A stretch of 64,000 nucleotides of DNA from Kocuria rosea (GTDB taxonomy: Bacteria; Actinomycetota; Actinomycetes; Actinomycetales; Micrococcaceae): the NCBI RefSeq assembly GCF_006094695.1, contig NZ_CP035103.1, forward strand, positions 3,038,001-3,102,000, in the 5' to 3' direction. The position numbers and the translations under genes are program-made. Within the stretch, counting starts at the first letter, position 1; every line of letters starts with the position of its first letter. A model generated the notes under the pieces. It was given only the letters and a program-made list of their open reading frames with translations, made no database searches and was not told the DNA's origin. Below are positions 52,035-61,328 of the stretch, piece by piece.

Positions 52035-54662
52035 GTGAACAAGCTGTTCTCCCTGCCCCTGAGCGGGGCTCTGGCCGCGGCCCTGCTCGCCGTGCCGCTG
52101 ACCGTGCCCGTGCACGCCGCCCCGGACGGGGCGAACGTGGTCATCAACGAGGCCTACACCAACGGCGGCTCGGCCAACGCCGTCTACACCCACAAGTTCG
52201 TCGAGCTCTACAACCCCACGGTCCAGCCGGTGGACCTCACCGGCTGGACCCTGCAGTACCGCTCCGCGTCCGGCACCGGAACCGTCACCAGCACGGTGGC
52301 GCTGTCCGGGACCATCGCCCCGGGCGGCTACTTCCTGGTCCAGGGCGGGTCCAACGCGGGCAGCGGTGCCGCGTTGCCCGCCCCCGACCTCGCCACCTCG
52401 TTCAACCCGGCGGGCGTCTCCGGGACGATCGTGCTCTCCGACGGCGAGCAGCCCCTGGCCGCCCCCACTGGCTCGGTGACCGGTACCGACGGGCTCGTGG
52501 ACCTGCTCGGCTACGGCACCTCCAACACCTACGAGACCGCGCCCGCCACGGGCCCGTCGGCGAATGCGGACCCGAAGTCCATGACCCGCGCCGACGGCGT
52601 GGACACCGACGACAACTCCGCCGACTTCACCGCCACGACCGCGGTGACCCCGCAGAACTCCGGTGGCAGCGGGGGCGAGCCCGCCCCCGAACCGGTCCCC
52701 GAGCCGAGCCCGGAGCCCGCCGCCCCGCCGGTGGAGCTGGCGATCCGGGACATCCAGGGCACCGGCGACGTCTCCCCCAGGGCCGGACAGGCCGTGACCA
52801 CCCGCGGCGTGGTCACCGCCGTCTACGCCACCGGCGGGCTCAACGGCTGGTACCTCCAGAGCCCTGGCACCGGTGGCGACCTGGACACCGCCGCCCACGA
52901 CGCCTCCGACGGCGTCTTCGTGTACTCACCCTCGGCCGTGGCGAACGTGGAGCTCGGCCAGTTCGTCGAGGTCACCGGGACGGTCGCCGAGTACCACGGA
53001 CAGACCCAGATCAGCGTGCACCCGGAGGGGGTCACGGTCCTCGACGAGGCCGCCGAGGCGGTCGAGCCCGCCGCCGTCGGCTGGCCCACGGACGAGGCGG
53101 AGCGCGAGGACCTCGAGGGCATGCTCCTGGACCCGGCCGGTGAGTTCGTGATCACCGACAACTACGCCCTGAACGGCTACGGCGAGATCGGCCTGGCGGC
53201 CGGCACCACCCCGCTCGTGCAGCCCACCGCCGTGGGCGCGCCCGGCTCGCCGGAGGCCGCCGCCCAGGCCGCGGACAACGAGGCCCGGTCCGTCCTGCTC
53301 GACGACGGCGCCACGACCAACTACGGCAACTTCGCCAACGCCTCGGTCCCCCTCCCCTACCTCTCTCCCACGACCCCGATGCGGATCGGCGCGCCCGTGG
53401 ACTTCGTGGCGCCGGTGGTGCTCGGCTACTCGTTCGAGGAGTGGCGCCTCCAGCCCACGACCCGGGTGACCGGGGACAACGCCCAGGACGCCCCCGTGGT
53501 CGCCGAGAACACCCGCACCGCCGCCCCCGAGGACGTCGGCGGGGACGTGCAGCTGGCCACGTTCAACGTGCTGAACTACTTCACCACCACCGGCGACGAG
53601 CTGACCGGCTGCACCTACTACACGGACCGCGCCGGCGACCCGGTCTCGGTGCGCGGAGGCTGCGACGCCCGCGGGGCGGCCGAGCAGGAGGACCTTCAGC
53701 GCCAGCAGGCCAAGATCGTCGCCGCGATCAACGCCCTGGACGCCGAGGTCGTCTCCCTGGAGGAGATCGAGAACTCCGCGAAGTTCGGCAAGGACCGGGA
53801 CCAGGCCCTGTCCGACCTGGTCGAGGCCCTCAACACCGCCGCCGGCTCCGAGGTCTGGGCGTACGTGCCGTCACCGGCCGAGCGACCCGCCGTCGAGGAC
53901 GAGGACGTCATCCGCACCGCGTTCATCTACCAGCCGGCCGCACTCGAGACCGTGGGCGAGTCCGTGATCCTGGACGACGAGGAGAACTTCGACAACGCCC
54001 GCGAGCCGCTGGCCCAGACGTTCCGCCCCGCCGGCGGGGACGCGGGCGGCGACTTCACGGTGGTCGTCAACCACTTCAAGTCCAAGGGCTCCGCCCCCTC
54101 CACCGGCCCCAATGCGGACGCCGGGGACGGCGCCGGGGCCTGGAACGCCGACCGCACCGCCCAGGCCCGGGCCCTGGTGGCCTTCGCCGAGGAGCTCAAG
54201 ACCACCCAGGGCACCGACCGGGTCTTCCTGGCCGGTGACTTCAACTCCTACGACCAGGAGGACCCGATGCGGGTCCTGCACGAGGCCGGCTACACGAACC
54301 TGGCGCCAACGGGCGAGCACTCCTACGCCTTCGGCGGGATGGTCGGCTCCCTCGACCACGTCCTGGCCTCTCCGGCCGCGGCCGGGATCGTCACGGGCTC
54401 GGACATCTGGGAGATCAACGCCCACGAGTCGGTGGGCCTGGAGTACAGCCGGCACAACCACAACGTGGTCGACCTCTACGCGGCCGACCCGTACCGGGCC
54501 TCCGACCACAACCCGGAGATCATCGGCCTGGCCCCCGCCGGTGCCGGGCCCGCCGGCCCGCAGAAACCGGGCAGGGGCAACTCCGGCGAGCACCCCGGCA
54601 AGGGCCTCCGGGAGCACGCCGACGACCGGGCCCGCGAGGTCCTGCACCGCCGCCTCGGCTGA
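52035..54662 (+). CDS. Secreted extracellular nuclease (ExeM/NucH-like) with lamin-tail domain
   Basis: 875 residues. Signal peptide (VHA-AP), a lamin-tail domain (about 34-160, EAYTNGGS and FVELYNP), a Pro/Glu linker, an OB-fold-like domain (VTTRGVVTAVY), and an endonuclease/exonuclease/phosphatase domain with TFNVLNYF, SLEEIEN, FLAGDFNSY and SDHNPEI. It degrades extracellular DNA. The C-terminus ends in PQKPGRGNSGEHPG plus a basic helix like the preceding protein's. GTG at 52035, 55 nt downstream, so the two are probably one operon. Confidence 0.9.
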   Translation: MNKLFSLPLSGALAAALLAVPLTVPVHAAPDGANVVINEAYTNGGSANAVYTHKFVELYNPTVQPVDLTGWTLQYRSASGTGTVTSTVALSGTIAPGGYFLVQGGSNAGSGAALPAPDLATSFNPAGVSGTIVLSDGEQPLAAPTGSVTGTDGLVDLLGYGTSNTYETAPATGPSANADPKSMTRADGVDTDDNSADFTATTAVTPQNSGGSGGEPAPEPVPEPSPEPAAPPVELAIRDIQGTGDVSPRAGQAVTTRGVVTAVYATGGLNGWYLQSPGTGGDLDTAAHDASDGVFVYSPSAVANVELGQFVEVTGTVAEYHGQTQISVHPEGVTVLDEAAEAVEPAAVGWPTDEAEREDLEGMLLDPAGEFVITDNYALNGYGEIGLAAGTTPLVQPTAVGAPGSPEAAAQAADNEARSVLLDDGATTNYGNFANASVPLPYLSPTTPMRIGAPVDFVAPVVLGYSFEEWRLQPTTRVTGDNAQDAPVVAENTRTAAPEDVGGDVQLATFNVLNYFTTTGDELTGCTYYTDRAGDPVSVRGGCDARGAAEQEDLQRQQAKIVAAINALDAEVVSLEEIENSAKFGKDRDQALSDLVEALNTAAGSEVWAYVPSPAERPAVEDEDVIRTAFIYQPAALETVGESVILDDEENFDNAREPLAQTFRPAGGDAGGDFTVVVNHFKSKGSAPSTGPNADAGDGAGAWNADRTAQARALVAFAEELKTTQGTDRVFLAGDFNSYDQEDPMRVLHEAGYTNLAPTGEHSYAFGGMVGSLDHVLASPAAAGIVTGSDIWEINAHESVGLEYSRHNHNVVDLYAADPYRASDHNPEIIGLAPAGAGPAGPQKPGRGNSGEHPGKGLREHADDRAREVLHRRLG

Positions 54663-54702
54663 CCCGGCCGCGGCGCGCCGGCCGGCCCCGGTGCCCCCGG
54701 GG

Positions 54703-56667
54703 TCAGTCGCGTGCCGGGGCCGGGCCCAGCACCGCCGCGGCGATGCGGTCGGCGTCCGCCAGGGTCCGGGCACCCAGCTCCGCGGACGCCCCGGCCTCCG
54801 CGGCGATCGCCACGCCCCACTGGACGGCCGAGAGCTGCAGGCCGAGCACGAGGACGCCGGGCTCCACGCCGCCGTCGACGCGCACGGCCCGGTACGGGGG
54901 CCGGGTGACGTCCAGCCCGGTGCCGGGCACGGTCGCGACGCCGTCCCGGGTCTCCATGGCCCGGACCCGCACCAGGCCCTCCCGGTGCATCGCGGACAGC
55001 AGCGGGGAGATGTTGCGCCGGACGTCGTTGGGCGGGGACATGGCCTCCACGAGGTGCTCGGCGCGGAAGGGCTCGTCCTTGACCCAGGGGGAGCTCGCCA
55101 CGAACCGGCCCTCCTCCTCGTCCACGAGGAACTGCGGGTCCGGGCCCAGGAAGCGCACCACGCCGGCACGGGCCAGCGCCGCCAGCTGCTGGTTCCGCAG
55201 CACCGGCGGCCCGGAGGCGAGCCCCTCCACGAAGGGCTCGAACGTGCGCCGCAGCTCGTCGGTCCAGGAGGCGTCGCTGATCCCGAGGTCCGCCAGCACG
55301 GCCTTGAGCACGGTGCGCGCGGCGTTGAGCGAGGCGACGGCCATCTGCAGCGGGTCGTCCTCGCCGGCCAGCGCGCCGTGCACGTCCCGGTCCAGGTGGT
55401 GGACCAGGGCCGCCGCGTACTCGTCGTGGGAGCCGAAGCTGAGCCCCTCGAAGGGGCGGGCCAGCCGGAGGGCGTTGAGCTGCCGTCCCGGGACCACCGC
55501 GGACGCGATGAGCCGCTCGGCCCGGGAGGTCCAGGGCCCCTCGGGGTGGTCGTCGCCGGTGCCGAGCACGGCGTCGAAGCGCGCCAGGAACTCCTGCGGG
55601 TCGGTCTCGAAGGCGTCCGGGGCGGTCCGCGCCAGGACGGAGTAGTAGTTCCACTGGGCGTCCTTGCGGATCAGCGGATAGAGGTCCGTCCCGAAGGACA
55701 GCGGTCCCTCCGCCCGCGCCGCGAGCGCCCGCACGGCGTCGAGGGTGAAGAACCGGGTGACGAGGGAGCCGGCGTAGTAGCCCTCGAGCACCGCCTTGGA
55801 GCGGTACGGGGCGCCGCGGCGGGAGCCGGCCACGATCACGGGCTCCCGCCCCGAGGGGTGGTAGACGTAGCGCTCCCCGTCCTGGGTGTAGATCCCGCCG
55901 CGGCCCTCGGTGACCTGGGCCAGGACGTCGCAGAAGTTCAGGCCCATGCCGCGCACCAGCACGGTGCGCCCGGCGGGCAGGTCGTCCCAGTGCACGTCGG
56001 CGGGCACGGCGGGCGGCCAGTAGGTCAGCCCGAGCTCGGCGGCGCCGTCCACGAGCTCCCGCTGGTCGGGGCGCAGGTCGGCGTCGAGGTGGCCCAGGGC
56101 GAGCACCACGGCGTCCGCCGGGAGGTTCTGCCCGCCGCTGATCTCCACGTCGTAGCGGTGCCGGGCGTGCTCCCGCACGTGCACGCCCACGGCCTCGGCC
56201 CGGTGCACGGCGAGCTGCACGGTGGCGGGGAGGGCGTCCTGCAGCGTGCGGAAGATCCAGGAGAGGTAGACCCCGTACATCCGCCGGGACGGATAGGACT
56301 GGGGCGTCATCCGGGTCAGGTGCGCGGCGTCGTCGGGGTCCACGGCGATGGTCCCCGCCACGGCGGCGAGCCGCCAGTGCTCGAAGCTCATGTTCCGCAG
56401 CGGCTCGAGCGGGTCCACGGGCAGCACGCCGTCGTCGGCGATCACCGTGGGGAACACCGAGGGCGTGTTCATGAGGTACAGCGGGGACTGGTTCGTCCGC
56501 CACACGTGCCCCGGACCGGGCGGGAAGGGGTCGACGACGTCGATGCGCACCCGGGCGCCCGAGGCCGCGGCGCGGGCCGCGAGCCGCTCCACGGCCGAGA
56601 GCCCGCGCGGGCCCGCCCCGATCACCGTGACACGTCGTTCGGATCCTGGCCTGCCCGTTGCGCTCAT
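54703..56667 (-). CDS. FAD/NAD(P)-binding protein (NAD_binding_9 type)
   Basis: 654 residues: N-terminal dinucleotide motif VTVIGAGPRGLSAVERL, PFPPGPGHVWRTNQSPLYLMNT, SYPSRRMYGVYL, a second dinucleotide stretch VLVRGMGLNFCDVL and a C-terminal LGLQLSAVQWGVAIAAE segment. These fit the FAD/NAD(P)-binding family of uncharacterised actinobacterial proteins. The leaderless ATG at 56667 follows TATCCT (56675-56680) by 7 nt. It diverges from the S9 peptidase. Possibly a flavin monooxygenase; the substrate is unknown. Confidence 0.82.
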   Translation of the reverse strand: MSATGRPGSERRVTVIGAGPRGLSAVERLAARAAASGARVRIDVVDPFPPGPGHVWRTNQSPLYLMNTPSVFPTVIADDGVLPVDPLEPLRNMSFEHWRLAAVAGTIAVDPDDAAHLTRMTPQSYPSRRMYGVYLSWIFRTLQDALPATVQLAVHRAEAVGVHVREHARHRYDVEISGGQNLPADAVVLALGHLDADLRPDQRELVDGAAELGLTYWPPAVPADVHWDDLPAGRTVLVRGMGLNFCDVLAQVTEGRGGIYTQDGERYVYHPSGREPVIVAGSRRGAPYRSKAVLEGYYAGSLVTRFFTLDAVRALAARAEGPLSFGTDLYPLIRKDAQWNYYSVLARTAPDAFETDPQEFLARFDAVLGTGDDHPEGPWTSRAERLIASAVVPGRQLNALRLARPFEGLSFGSHDEYAAALVHHLDRDVHGALAGEDDPLQMAVASLNAARTVLKAVLADLGISDASWTDELRRTFEPFVEGLASGPPVLRNQQLAALARAGVVRFLGPDPQFLVDEEEGRFVASSPWVKDEPFRAEHLVEAMSPPNDVRRNISPLLSAMHREGLVRVRAMETRDGVATVPGTGLDVTRPPYRAVRVDGGVEPGVLVLGLQLSAVQWGVAIAAEAGASAELGARTLADADRIAAAVLGPAPARD

Positions 56668-56674
56668 GGCCCTC

Positions 56675-56724
56675 AGGATATCGACCCGCCCGCCGGGCCA
56701 CGGGCACGGGGCTGCGCCTACGAT
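56675..56724. promoter_or_regulatory. Back-to-back leaderless promoters
   Basis: TATCCT (minus, 56675-56680) and TACGAT (plus, 56719-56724) each end 7 nt before an ATG. Only 38 nt separate the boxes. Confidence 0.6.
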
Positions 56725-56731
56725 GGCGGAC

Positions 56732-58849
56732 ATGACCGAGACCGCGCAGACCGCCGCCCGCCCGACCGCCGAGCAGCCGCACGACGAGAACCTGTGGCTG
56801 GAGGAGATCACGGGGGACGCGCCCCTGGAGTGGGTCGCCGGGCAGAACGCCCGCACCCTGGCGGCGCTCGAGAGCCCGCGGCTGCGCCGCCTCGAGGCCG
56901 ACGTGCTCGCGGTCATGGACTCGACCGAGCGGATCCCCATGGTCGCCAAGCACGGGCCGCACTACTACAACTTCTGGCGCGACGCCGAGCACCCCCGCGG
57001 CGTCTTCCGCCGCACCACGTGGGAGTCCTGGCTCGGCGGGGACACCGAGTGGGAGGTCCTGCTCGACGTCGACGCGCTGGCCGCCGTGGAGGGCGTCGAC
57101 TGGGTCTGGGGCGGGGCCCGGCTGCTGCGCCCGCAGTACACCGGCGGGCGGCACCGGCGGGCGCTGCTCAGCCTCTCCCCCGACGGCGGCGACGCGAAGC
57201 GGGTGCGCGAGTTCGACCTCGACGAGCGCCGGTTCGTGCCCGGCGGCTTCGACGTCCCCACGGCGAAGTCCACCGTGACGTGGGTGGACGCCGACACCCT
57301 GCACGTGGGCACCGACTTCGGCCCCGGCTCGATGACCACCTCCTCCTACCCCCGCACCGTGCGCGTCCTGCGACGCGGGCAGGACCTCGCCGAGGCCCGG
57401 CAGGTGTTCGAGGTGGCCGAGGACCACGTGCAGGCGGTGCTCGTGCGGGACCACACCCCGGGCTTCGTCCGGGACGTGGCCGTGGACGTGGCCGACTTCT
57501 TCGCCTCCCGGACCTACCTGGTGCGGGAGGAGGAGCTCGTGCACGTCGACGTCCCCGACTCGGTGACGGTGGACCTGCACCGTCAGTGGCTGCTGCTGCG
57601 CCCGCAGGAGGAGCTCGAGCTGGACGGGACCGTGCACCCGGCCGGGTGCCTGCTCGTGGCCGAGCTCGAGGCGTTCCTGGCCGGGGACCGCTCCGTGACC
57701 GCCGTGTTCGTCCCGGACGCGCGCACGTCGCTGCAGTCCTGGTCCTGGACGGCCGACCGGCTGATCCTCAACCTGCTGCGGGACGTCTCCTCGGTGGTCC
57801 GCGTCGCCGAGCCGGGCCCCTGGACCTCGTCCGAGCTGCCCGGGGCGCCGGCCCTGCACAGCGTGGACGCCTACGCCGTCGACGACGAGGACCCGGAGGC
57901 GGGCAACGACTACTGGCTCGTGGCGACCGGCTTCCTCACCCCGACCACCGTGTCCCGCGGCACCCTCCCGGCCCGCGGCGGGGTGACGGCCCCGCCGCGG
58001 GTGGCGAGGACCGCCCCCGCGTTCTTCGACACGACCGGGCTCTCGGTCGAGCAGCACTTCGCGGTCTCGGCGGACGGCACCCGGGTGCCCTACTTCCAGG
58101 TGGGCCCCGCCGACCCGGTCCTCGACGGGCGGAACCCGACGCTGCTCTCCGGCTACGGCGGCTTCGAGGTCTCCCGGACCCCCGCCTACTCCGGGGCCCT
58201 CGGGCGGTCCTGGCTGACCCGCACCGACGACGCCGGGCGGTCCGGGGTCTACGTCCTCGCCAACATCCGCGGCGGCGGCGAGTACGGCCCCGCGTGGCAC
58301 CGGGCCGCCCTGCAGGGGAACCGGCACCGGGCGTACGAGGACTTCGCGGCCGTCGCCGCGGACCTGCAGAACCGCGGGGTGTGCACCCGGGGAACGCTCG
58401 CGTGCTCGGGCGGCTCCAACGGCGGGCTGCTCGTGGGCAACATGCTCACCGGGCACCCCGAATTGTTCGGGGCGATCTCCTGCGGGGTGCCGCTGCTGGA
58501 CATGCGCCGCTACACGAAGCTGTCCGCGGGCTACTCCTGGATCGCGGAGTACGGCGACCCGGACGACCCGGAGCAGTGGGAGTCCGTCCGCACGTTCTCG
58601 CCGTACCACCTGCTGGAGGAGGGGCGGGACTACCCGGACGTCCTGTTCTGGACCGCCACGAGCGACGACCGCGTGGGCCCCGTCCAGGCGCGCAAGGCCG
58701 CCGCGCGGATGCTCGGCATGGGCTACGAGAACGTGTGGTTCTACGAGGCCACCGAGGGCGGGCACGCGGGCGCGGGCGACAACAAGCAGGCCGCCCGCCT
58801 GCACGCGCTGTCCCACGAGTTCCTCTGGACGGCGCTGCACCGGGGCTGA
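56732..58849 (+). CDS. Prolyl oligopeptidase family serine peptidase (S9)
   Basis: 705 residues without a signal peptide, so cytoplasmic. The N-terminal part (about 20-420) is the beta-propeller gate. The C-terminal alpha/beta-hydrolase domain has GYGGFEVS, NIRGGGEYG, the nucleophile Ser562 in SGGSNGG, the acid in TSDDRVGP and the histidine in EGGHAG. It cleaves short peptides. Leaderless ATG at 56732. Confidence 0.92.
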   Translation: MTETAQTAARPTAEQPHDENLWLEEITGDAPLEWVAGQNARTLAALESPRLRRLEADVLAVMDSTERIPMVAKHGPHYYNFWRDAEHPRGVFRRTTWESWLGGDTEWEVLLDVDALAAVEGVDWVWGGARLLRPQYTGGRHRRALLSLSPDGGDAKRVREFDLDERRFVPGGFDVPTAKSTVTWVDADTLHVGTDFGPGSMTTSSYPRTVRVLRRGQDLAEARQVFEVAEDHVQAVLVRDHTPGFVRDVAVDVADFFASRTYLVREEELVHVDVPDSVTVDLHRQWLLLRPQEELELDGTVHPAGCLLVAELEAFLAGDRSVTAVFVPDARTSLQSWSWTADRLILNLLRDVSSVVRVAEPGPWTSSELPGAPALHSVDAYAVDDEDPEAGNDYWLVATGFLTPTTVSRGTLPARGGVTAPPRVARTAPAFFDTTGLSVEQHFAVSADGTRVPYFQVGPADPVLDGRNPTLLSGYGGFEVSRTPAYSGALGRSWLTRTDDAGRSGVYVLANIRGGGEYGPAWHRAALQGNRHRAYEDFAAVAADLQNRGVCTRGTLACSGGSNGGLLVGNMLTGHPELFGAISCGVPLLDMRRYTKLSAGYSWIAEYGDPDDPEQWESVRTFSPYHLLEEGRDYPDVLFWTATSDDRVGPVQARKAAARMLGMGYENVWFYEATEGGHAGAGDNKQAARLHALSHEFLWTALHRG

Positions 58850-58862
58850 GCCCCGGCGCGGG

Positions 58863-59273
58863 TCAGCGGCGCTCGCGGTCCGGGACGGCCCAGCCCATCA
58901 GGAGGGACACCACCCCGATGATCAGGGTGGCGAGCACCGCCGTCCAGAGGAAGGAGTCGATCTCGAGCCGCAGCGGCGTGAAGGAGCTCAGCCAGGACGT
59001 CAGCCACAGCATCGCCGCGTTGACCACGATGGCGAACAGCCCCAGCGTGAGGCAGGTGATCGGCAGGGACAGGATCGTCAGCACGGGCCGCACGACCGCG
59101 TTCACGGCGCCGAAGACCAGGCCGACGAACAGGTAGGCCAGGACCGACGCCGTGGTCTCGCCCCCGACGGCCGAGACGACGGACGGGTCCGCCGCGATGC
59201 CCATCCCGGGCAGGATCCAGGCGGCCACCCAGATGGCGAGCGCGTTGACGAGGACACGGAGCAGGAAGGACAT
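58863..59273 (-). CDS. Phage-holin-family membrane protein (YvlD-like)
   Basis: 136 residues with four membrane segments (about 5-24, 42-62, 68-90, 108-128) and the conserved GLVFGAVNAVVRPVLTILSLPITCLTLGLF block of the Phage_holin_4_2/YvlD family. These are chromosomal envelope proteins, not evidence of a prophage. ATG at 59273; CAGGAT ends 6 nt before it. It follows the GerW-like gene by 12 nt. Confidence 0.88.
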   Translation of the reverse strand: MSFLLRVLVNALAIWVAAWILPGMGIAADPSVVSAVGGETTASVLAYLFVGLVFGAVNAVVRPVLTILSLPITCLTLGLFAIVVNAAMLWLTSWLSSFTPLRLEIDSFLWTAVLATLIIGVVSLLMGWAVPDRERR

Positions 59274-59285
59274 GGCCCCATCCTG

Positions 59286-59708
59286 TCAGGAACGGCGGGT
59301 GACGGCGGCCCAGCCCACGAGCGCGGCCGCGCCGCACAGCGCCAGGCCCAGGGTGAGGGCGATCCGCCCCGCGTCCACGGCGGGCCGCCACGTGACGCTG
59401 TCCCCCCGGACCACGTAGACCCCGGCCGGCTCGGCGTGCACGCCGTAGCCCACGCCCGATCCGCTGCCCGAGCTGTCCTTCTCCTCGCCCGAGCCCCCGC
59501 CACCGCCGCCCCAGCCCCTGACGCGGGCCACGGGCACGACCGTGGTGCCGTACGCCTCGTACGCCTCCCCGAAGACCCGGCGCACCGTCACGGCGTCGAC
59601 GGCCTCCTCGAGGACGGAGCGGTCCGTGAGCCCGGCGCGCCAGGCGGGGGCGGGACGGGGCGCACCGGGTGCGGCGGGCGTGGTCTGCGGACGGTCCTGC
59701 TCCGGCAT
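59286..59708 (-). CDS. GerW/YtfJ-family protein
   Basis: 140 residues. TTVVPVARVRGWGGGGGGSG followed by a Ser/Gly loop and GYGVHAEPAGVYVV matches the GerW/YtfJ family, known from spore-formers and widespread in non-sporulating actinobacteria. A C-terminal membrane helix (LTLGLALCGAAALVGWAAV) anchors it. ATG has AGGAGG at ideal spacing. It is followed by the holin-like gene 12 nt later, likely in one operon. Function here is unknown. Confidence 0.82.
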   Translation of the reverse strand: MPEQDRPQTTPAAPGAPRPAPAWRAGLTDRSVLEEAVDAVTVRRVFGEAYEAYGTTVVPVARVRGWGGGGGGSGEEKDSSGSGSGVGYGVHAEPAGVYVVRGDSVTWRPAVDAGRIALTLGLALCGAAALVGWAAVTRRS

Positions 59709-59822
59709 GGTGGCCTCCTGGGCTCGGGCGCCGGCGGCGCGCTGAGCCCCAGTCTAGGAAGCCGCCGGCCCCCGGTCACGGGGCGGCCGCAGATGACGGG
59801 CCCGGGCGCGGGCTCGGAACGC

Positions 59823-59855
59823 GAAACACCCCGGACCGCGGGTCCGGGGTGTTTC
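59823..59855 (-). terminator. tRNA-Ser(GCT) terminator
   Basis: 15-bp perfect stem (59823-59837 with 59841-59855), GCG loop, 24 nt beyond the tRNA on the minus strand. Confidence 0.88.
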
Positions 59856-59879
59856 CGACGTCCTGGGACGTCACGAGCG

Positions 59880-59968
59880 CGGAGACGGGGGGATTTGAAC
59901 CCCCGGTCGAGTTTAACCCCGACCCTTCATTAGCAGTGAAGTCCATTCGGCCGCTCTGGCACGTCTCC
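59880..59968 (-). tRNA. tRNA-Ser (anticodon GCT)
   Basis: An 89-nt class II tRNA on the minus strand: acceptor GGAGACG/CGTCTCC, anticodon loop CTGCTAA between TTCA/TGAA stems, long variable arm, T loop TTCAAAT. CCA is not encoded. It reads AGC/AGU. Confidence 0.96.
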
Positions 59969-60004
59969 ATCCGTGGCCCACCACGCGGGTGGACAACACG
60001 GGCC

Positions 60005-60034
60005 AGCTTAAGGGAGGACCGGGCACGGGGTCAA
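60005..60034 (-). promoter_or_regulatory. Promoter of tRNA-Ser(GCT), overlapping the GT4 stop
   Basis: On the minus strand TTGACC (60029-60034), 18-nt spacer, TAAGCT (60005-60010). The -35 contains the stop codon of the upstream glycosyltransferase (60031-60033). It has the same -35 and spacing as the rRNA promoter. Confidence 0.75.
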
Positions 60035-61137
60035 AGCCGACGGCGTCCGTGCCGCCCGGCGAGCACCGAGCGGTAGAGCCGGTCGAGGTCCGCCCCGATC
60101 CGCTCGGACCCGTAGACGGAGCGGATCTCCGCCGCCATGGCCTCCGGGCCCAGCAGGCCGGGATCCGCCACGACGTCGAGCACGGCGCCGCCGAAGGCCT
60201 CAGGGGTGCGCTCGGCCACGAGGCGCCCGTTGCCCGGGTGCACGAAGTCACCCTGCCCGCCGAGGGCGCCCATGACCACCGGCCGGCCCGCGGCGAGGGC
60301 CTCGGCCGCCGCCACGCAGAACGTCTCGGACCGGCTGGGCAGCAGGAACACGTCGGCGGCGGCCAGGCGCCGCTGCACCTCGTCCGCCCCCACGCTGCCG
60401 AGGAGCTGCACGCGCTCCCCCACCCCGAGCCGGCGCGCCCGCTCCCGGACCTCCTGCTCGAGGCCGCCGGAGCCGCACCAGGTGAGGCGGACGTCGTGGC
60501 CGGCGGCGCGCAGCCACGCCACGGTGTCCACGGCCAGGAGAGGGTCCTTGATCTCGCGCAGGGCGCCGACCGCGACGAGCTCCAGGGTGTGCCCCCGCGG
60601 CGGGTCCGTGACGTGCGCGGCGTGGTCGACCACGTTGCCGATCCGCTCCACCCGCTCGGCCGGCGCGAAGCGGCGCAGCACGTCGCACATCATGGTGCTC
60701 ACGCCGGTGACACGGTCCGGGACGCGCAGGATCCGGCGGCTCCCGGCGAGGAGCCGCCACACGGGCCCGTTCTGCTCGGGGGTGAGCACGCCGTTCCAGT
60801 GCTCCGTGTGCACCCACGGGCGGCGTCCTGCGAGCGGCAGGCAGACGAGCGCCGCCGAGAAGGGCATGGTGTGCAGGACGTCCGCCCCGGTCAGGTGGCG
60901 GCGGAGCGCGGCGTACGCCCGCAGCAGCGTGAGCGGGCGCAGGGGGTGGAAGGGCAGCCGGAGCACCGGCACCCCGTCCCACTCCTCCGGGACGGCCGGC
61001 CCGGTGCGCAGCAGCCGCAGGTGCAGCACCCGGACGTCGTGGTGGCGGGCGGCGGCGCGCACGTGCCGGGGGACGAACGGCGTCTCCCCGGGGCGCTCCC
61101 CCGACGGGTACCAGGTGCTGACGACGAGCACGCGCAC
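60031..61137 (-). CDS. GT4-family glycosyltransferase
   Basis: 368 residues, GT-B fold: N-terminal VRVLVVSTWYPSGERPG and PFVPRHVRAAA, and a C-terminal nucleotide-sugar domain with VGALREIKDPLLAVDT, GSGGLEQEV and the E-x7-E signature SRSETFCVAAAEALAAGRPVV. It probably adds a sugar to a lipid-linked polysaccharide precursor at the cytoplasmic face. I chose GTG at 61137, 5 nt after the stop of a 36-codon leaderless ORF, so translation may depend on termination of that ORF. It diverges from a flippase gene. Confidence 0.88.
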   Translation of the reverse strand: MRVLVVSTWYPSGERPGETPFVPRHVRAAARHHDVRVLHLRLLRTGPAVPEEWDGVPVLRLPFHPLRPLTLLRAYAALRRHLTGADVLHTMPFSAALVCLPLAGRRPWVHTEHWNGVLTPEQNGPVWRLLAGSRRILRVPDRVTGVSTMMCDVLRRFAPAERVERIGNVVDHAAHVTDPPRGHTLELVAVGALREIKDPLLAVDTVAWLRAAGHDVRLTWCGSGGLEQEVRERARRLGVGERVQLLGSVGADEVQRRLAAADVFLLPSRSETFCVAAAEALAAGRPVVMGALGGQGDFVHPGNGRLVAERTPEAFGGAVLDVVADPGLLGPEAMAAEIRSVYGSERIGADLDRLYRSVLAGRHGRRRL

Positions 61138-61142
61138 GGCGC

Positions 61143-61253
61143 TCAGCCCCCTACCGCGCCGGTGCGACCGGGGGCGGCGTCGGGCGCGGTGCCGGACGGG
61201 GGGCCGGACGCGGTGCCGGGCACTGTGCTGGACGGGGTGGGGGCGGCGATCAT
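61143..61253 (-). CDS. Leaderless 36-codon upstream ORF of the glycosyltransferase
   Basis: ATG at 61253 lies 6 nt after TAGGGT (61260-61265), the arrangement seen at other leaderless genes here. The peptide is Pro/Ser/Thr/Gly/Ala-rich and ends TGA at 61143-61145, 5 nt before the GT4 start. The GGGGG just before the stop could act as ribosome site for the GT4 gene. Likely a leader peptide; no conserved motif is seen. Confidence 0.5.
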   Translation of the reverse strand: MIAAPTPSSTVPGTASGPPSGTAPDAAPGRTGAVGG

Positions 61254-61328
61254 GGTGCCACCCTATCGGCGGGGCCACGGCCGGGGCGCTCCGGGCACCG
61301 CGCCGGGGCGCGAGTAGACTCGGGCGCG

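Noticed and set aside
54112..59136. Very long overlapping frames on both strands across the FAD-binding and S9 genes
   Set aside because: Arg/Pro/Gly-rich translations typical of wrong frames in 70+ percent GC DNA; real genes with conserved motifs occupy the same DNA.
58863..59273. Prophage signal from the holin-like gene
   Set aside because: It belongs to the chromosomal YvlD/Phage_holin_4_2 family, and no phage genes are nearby.
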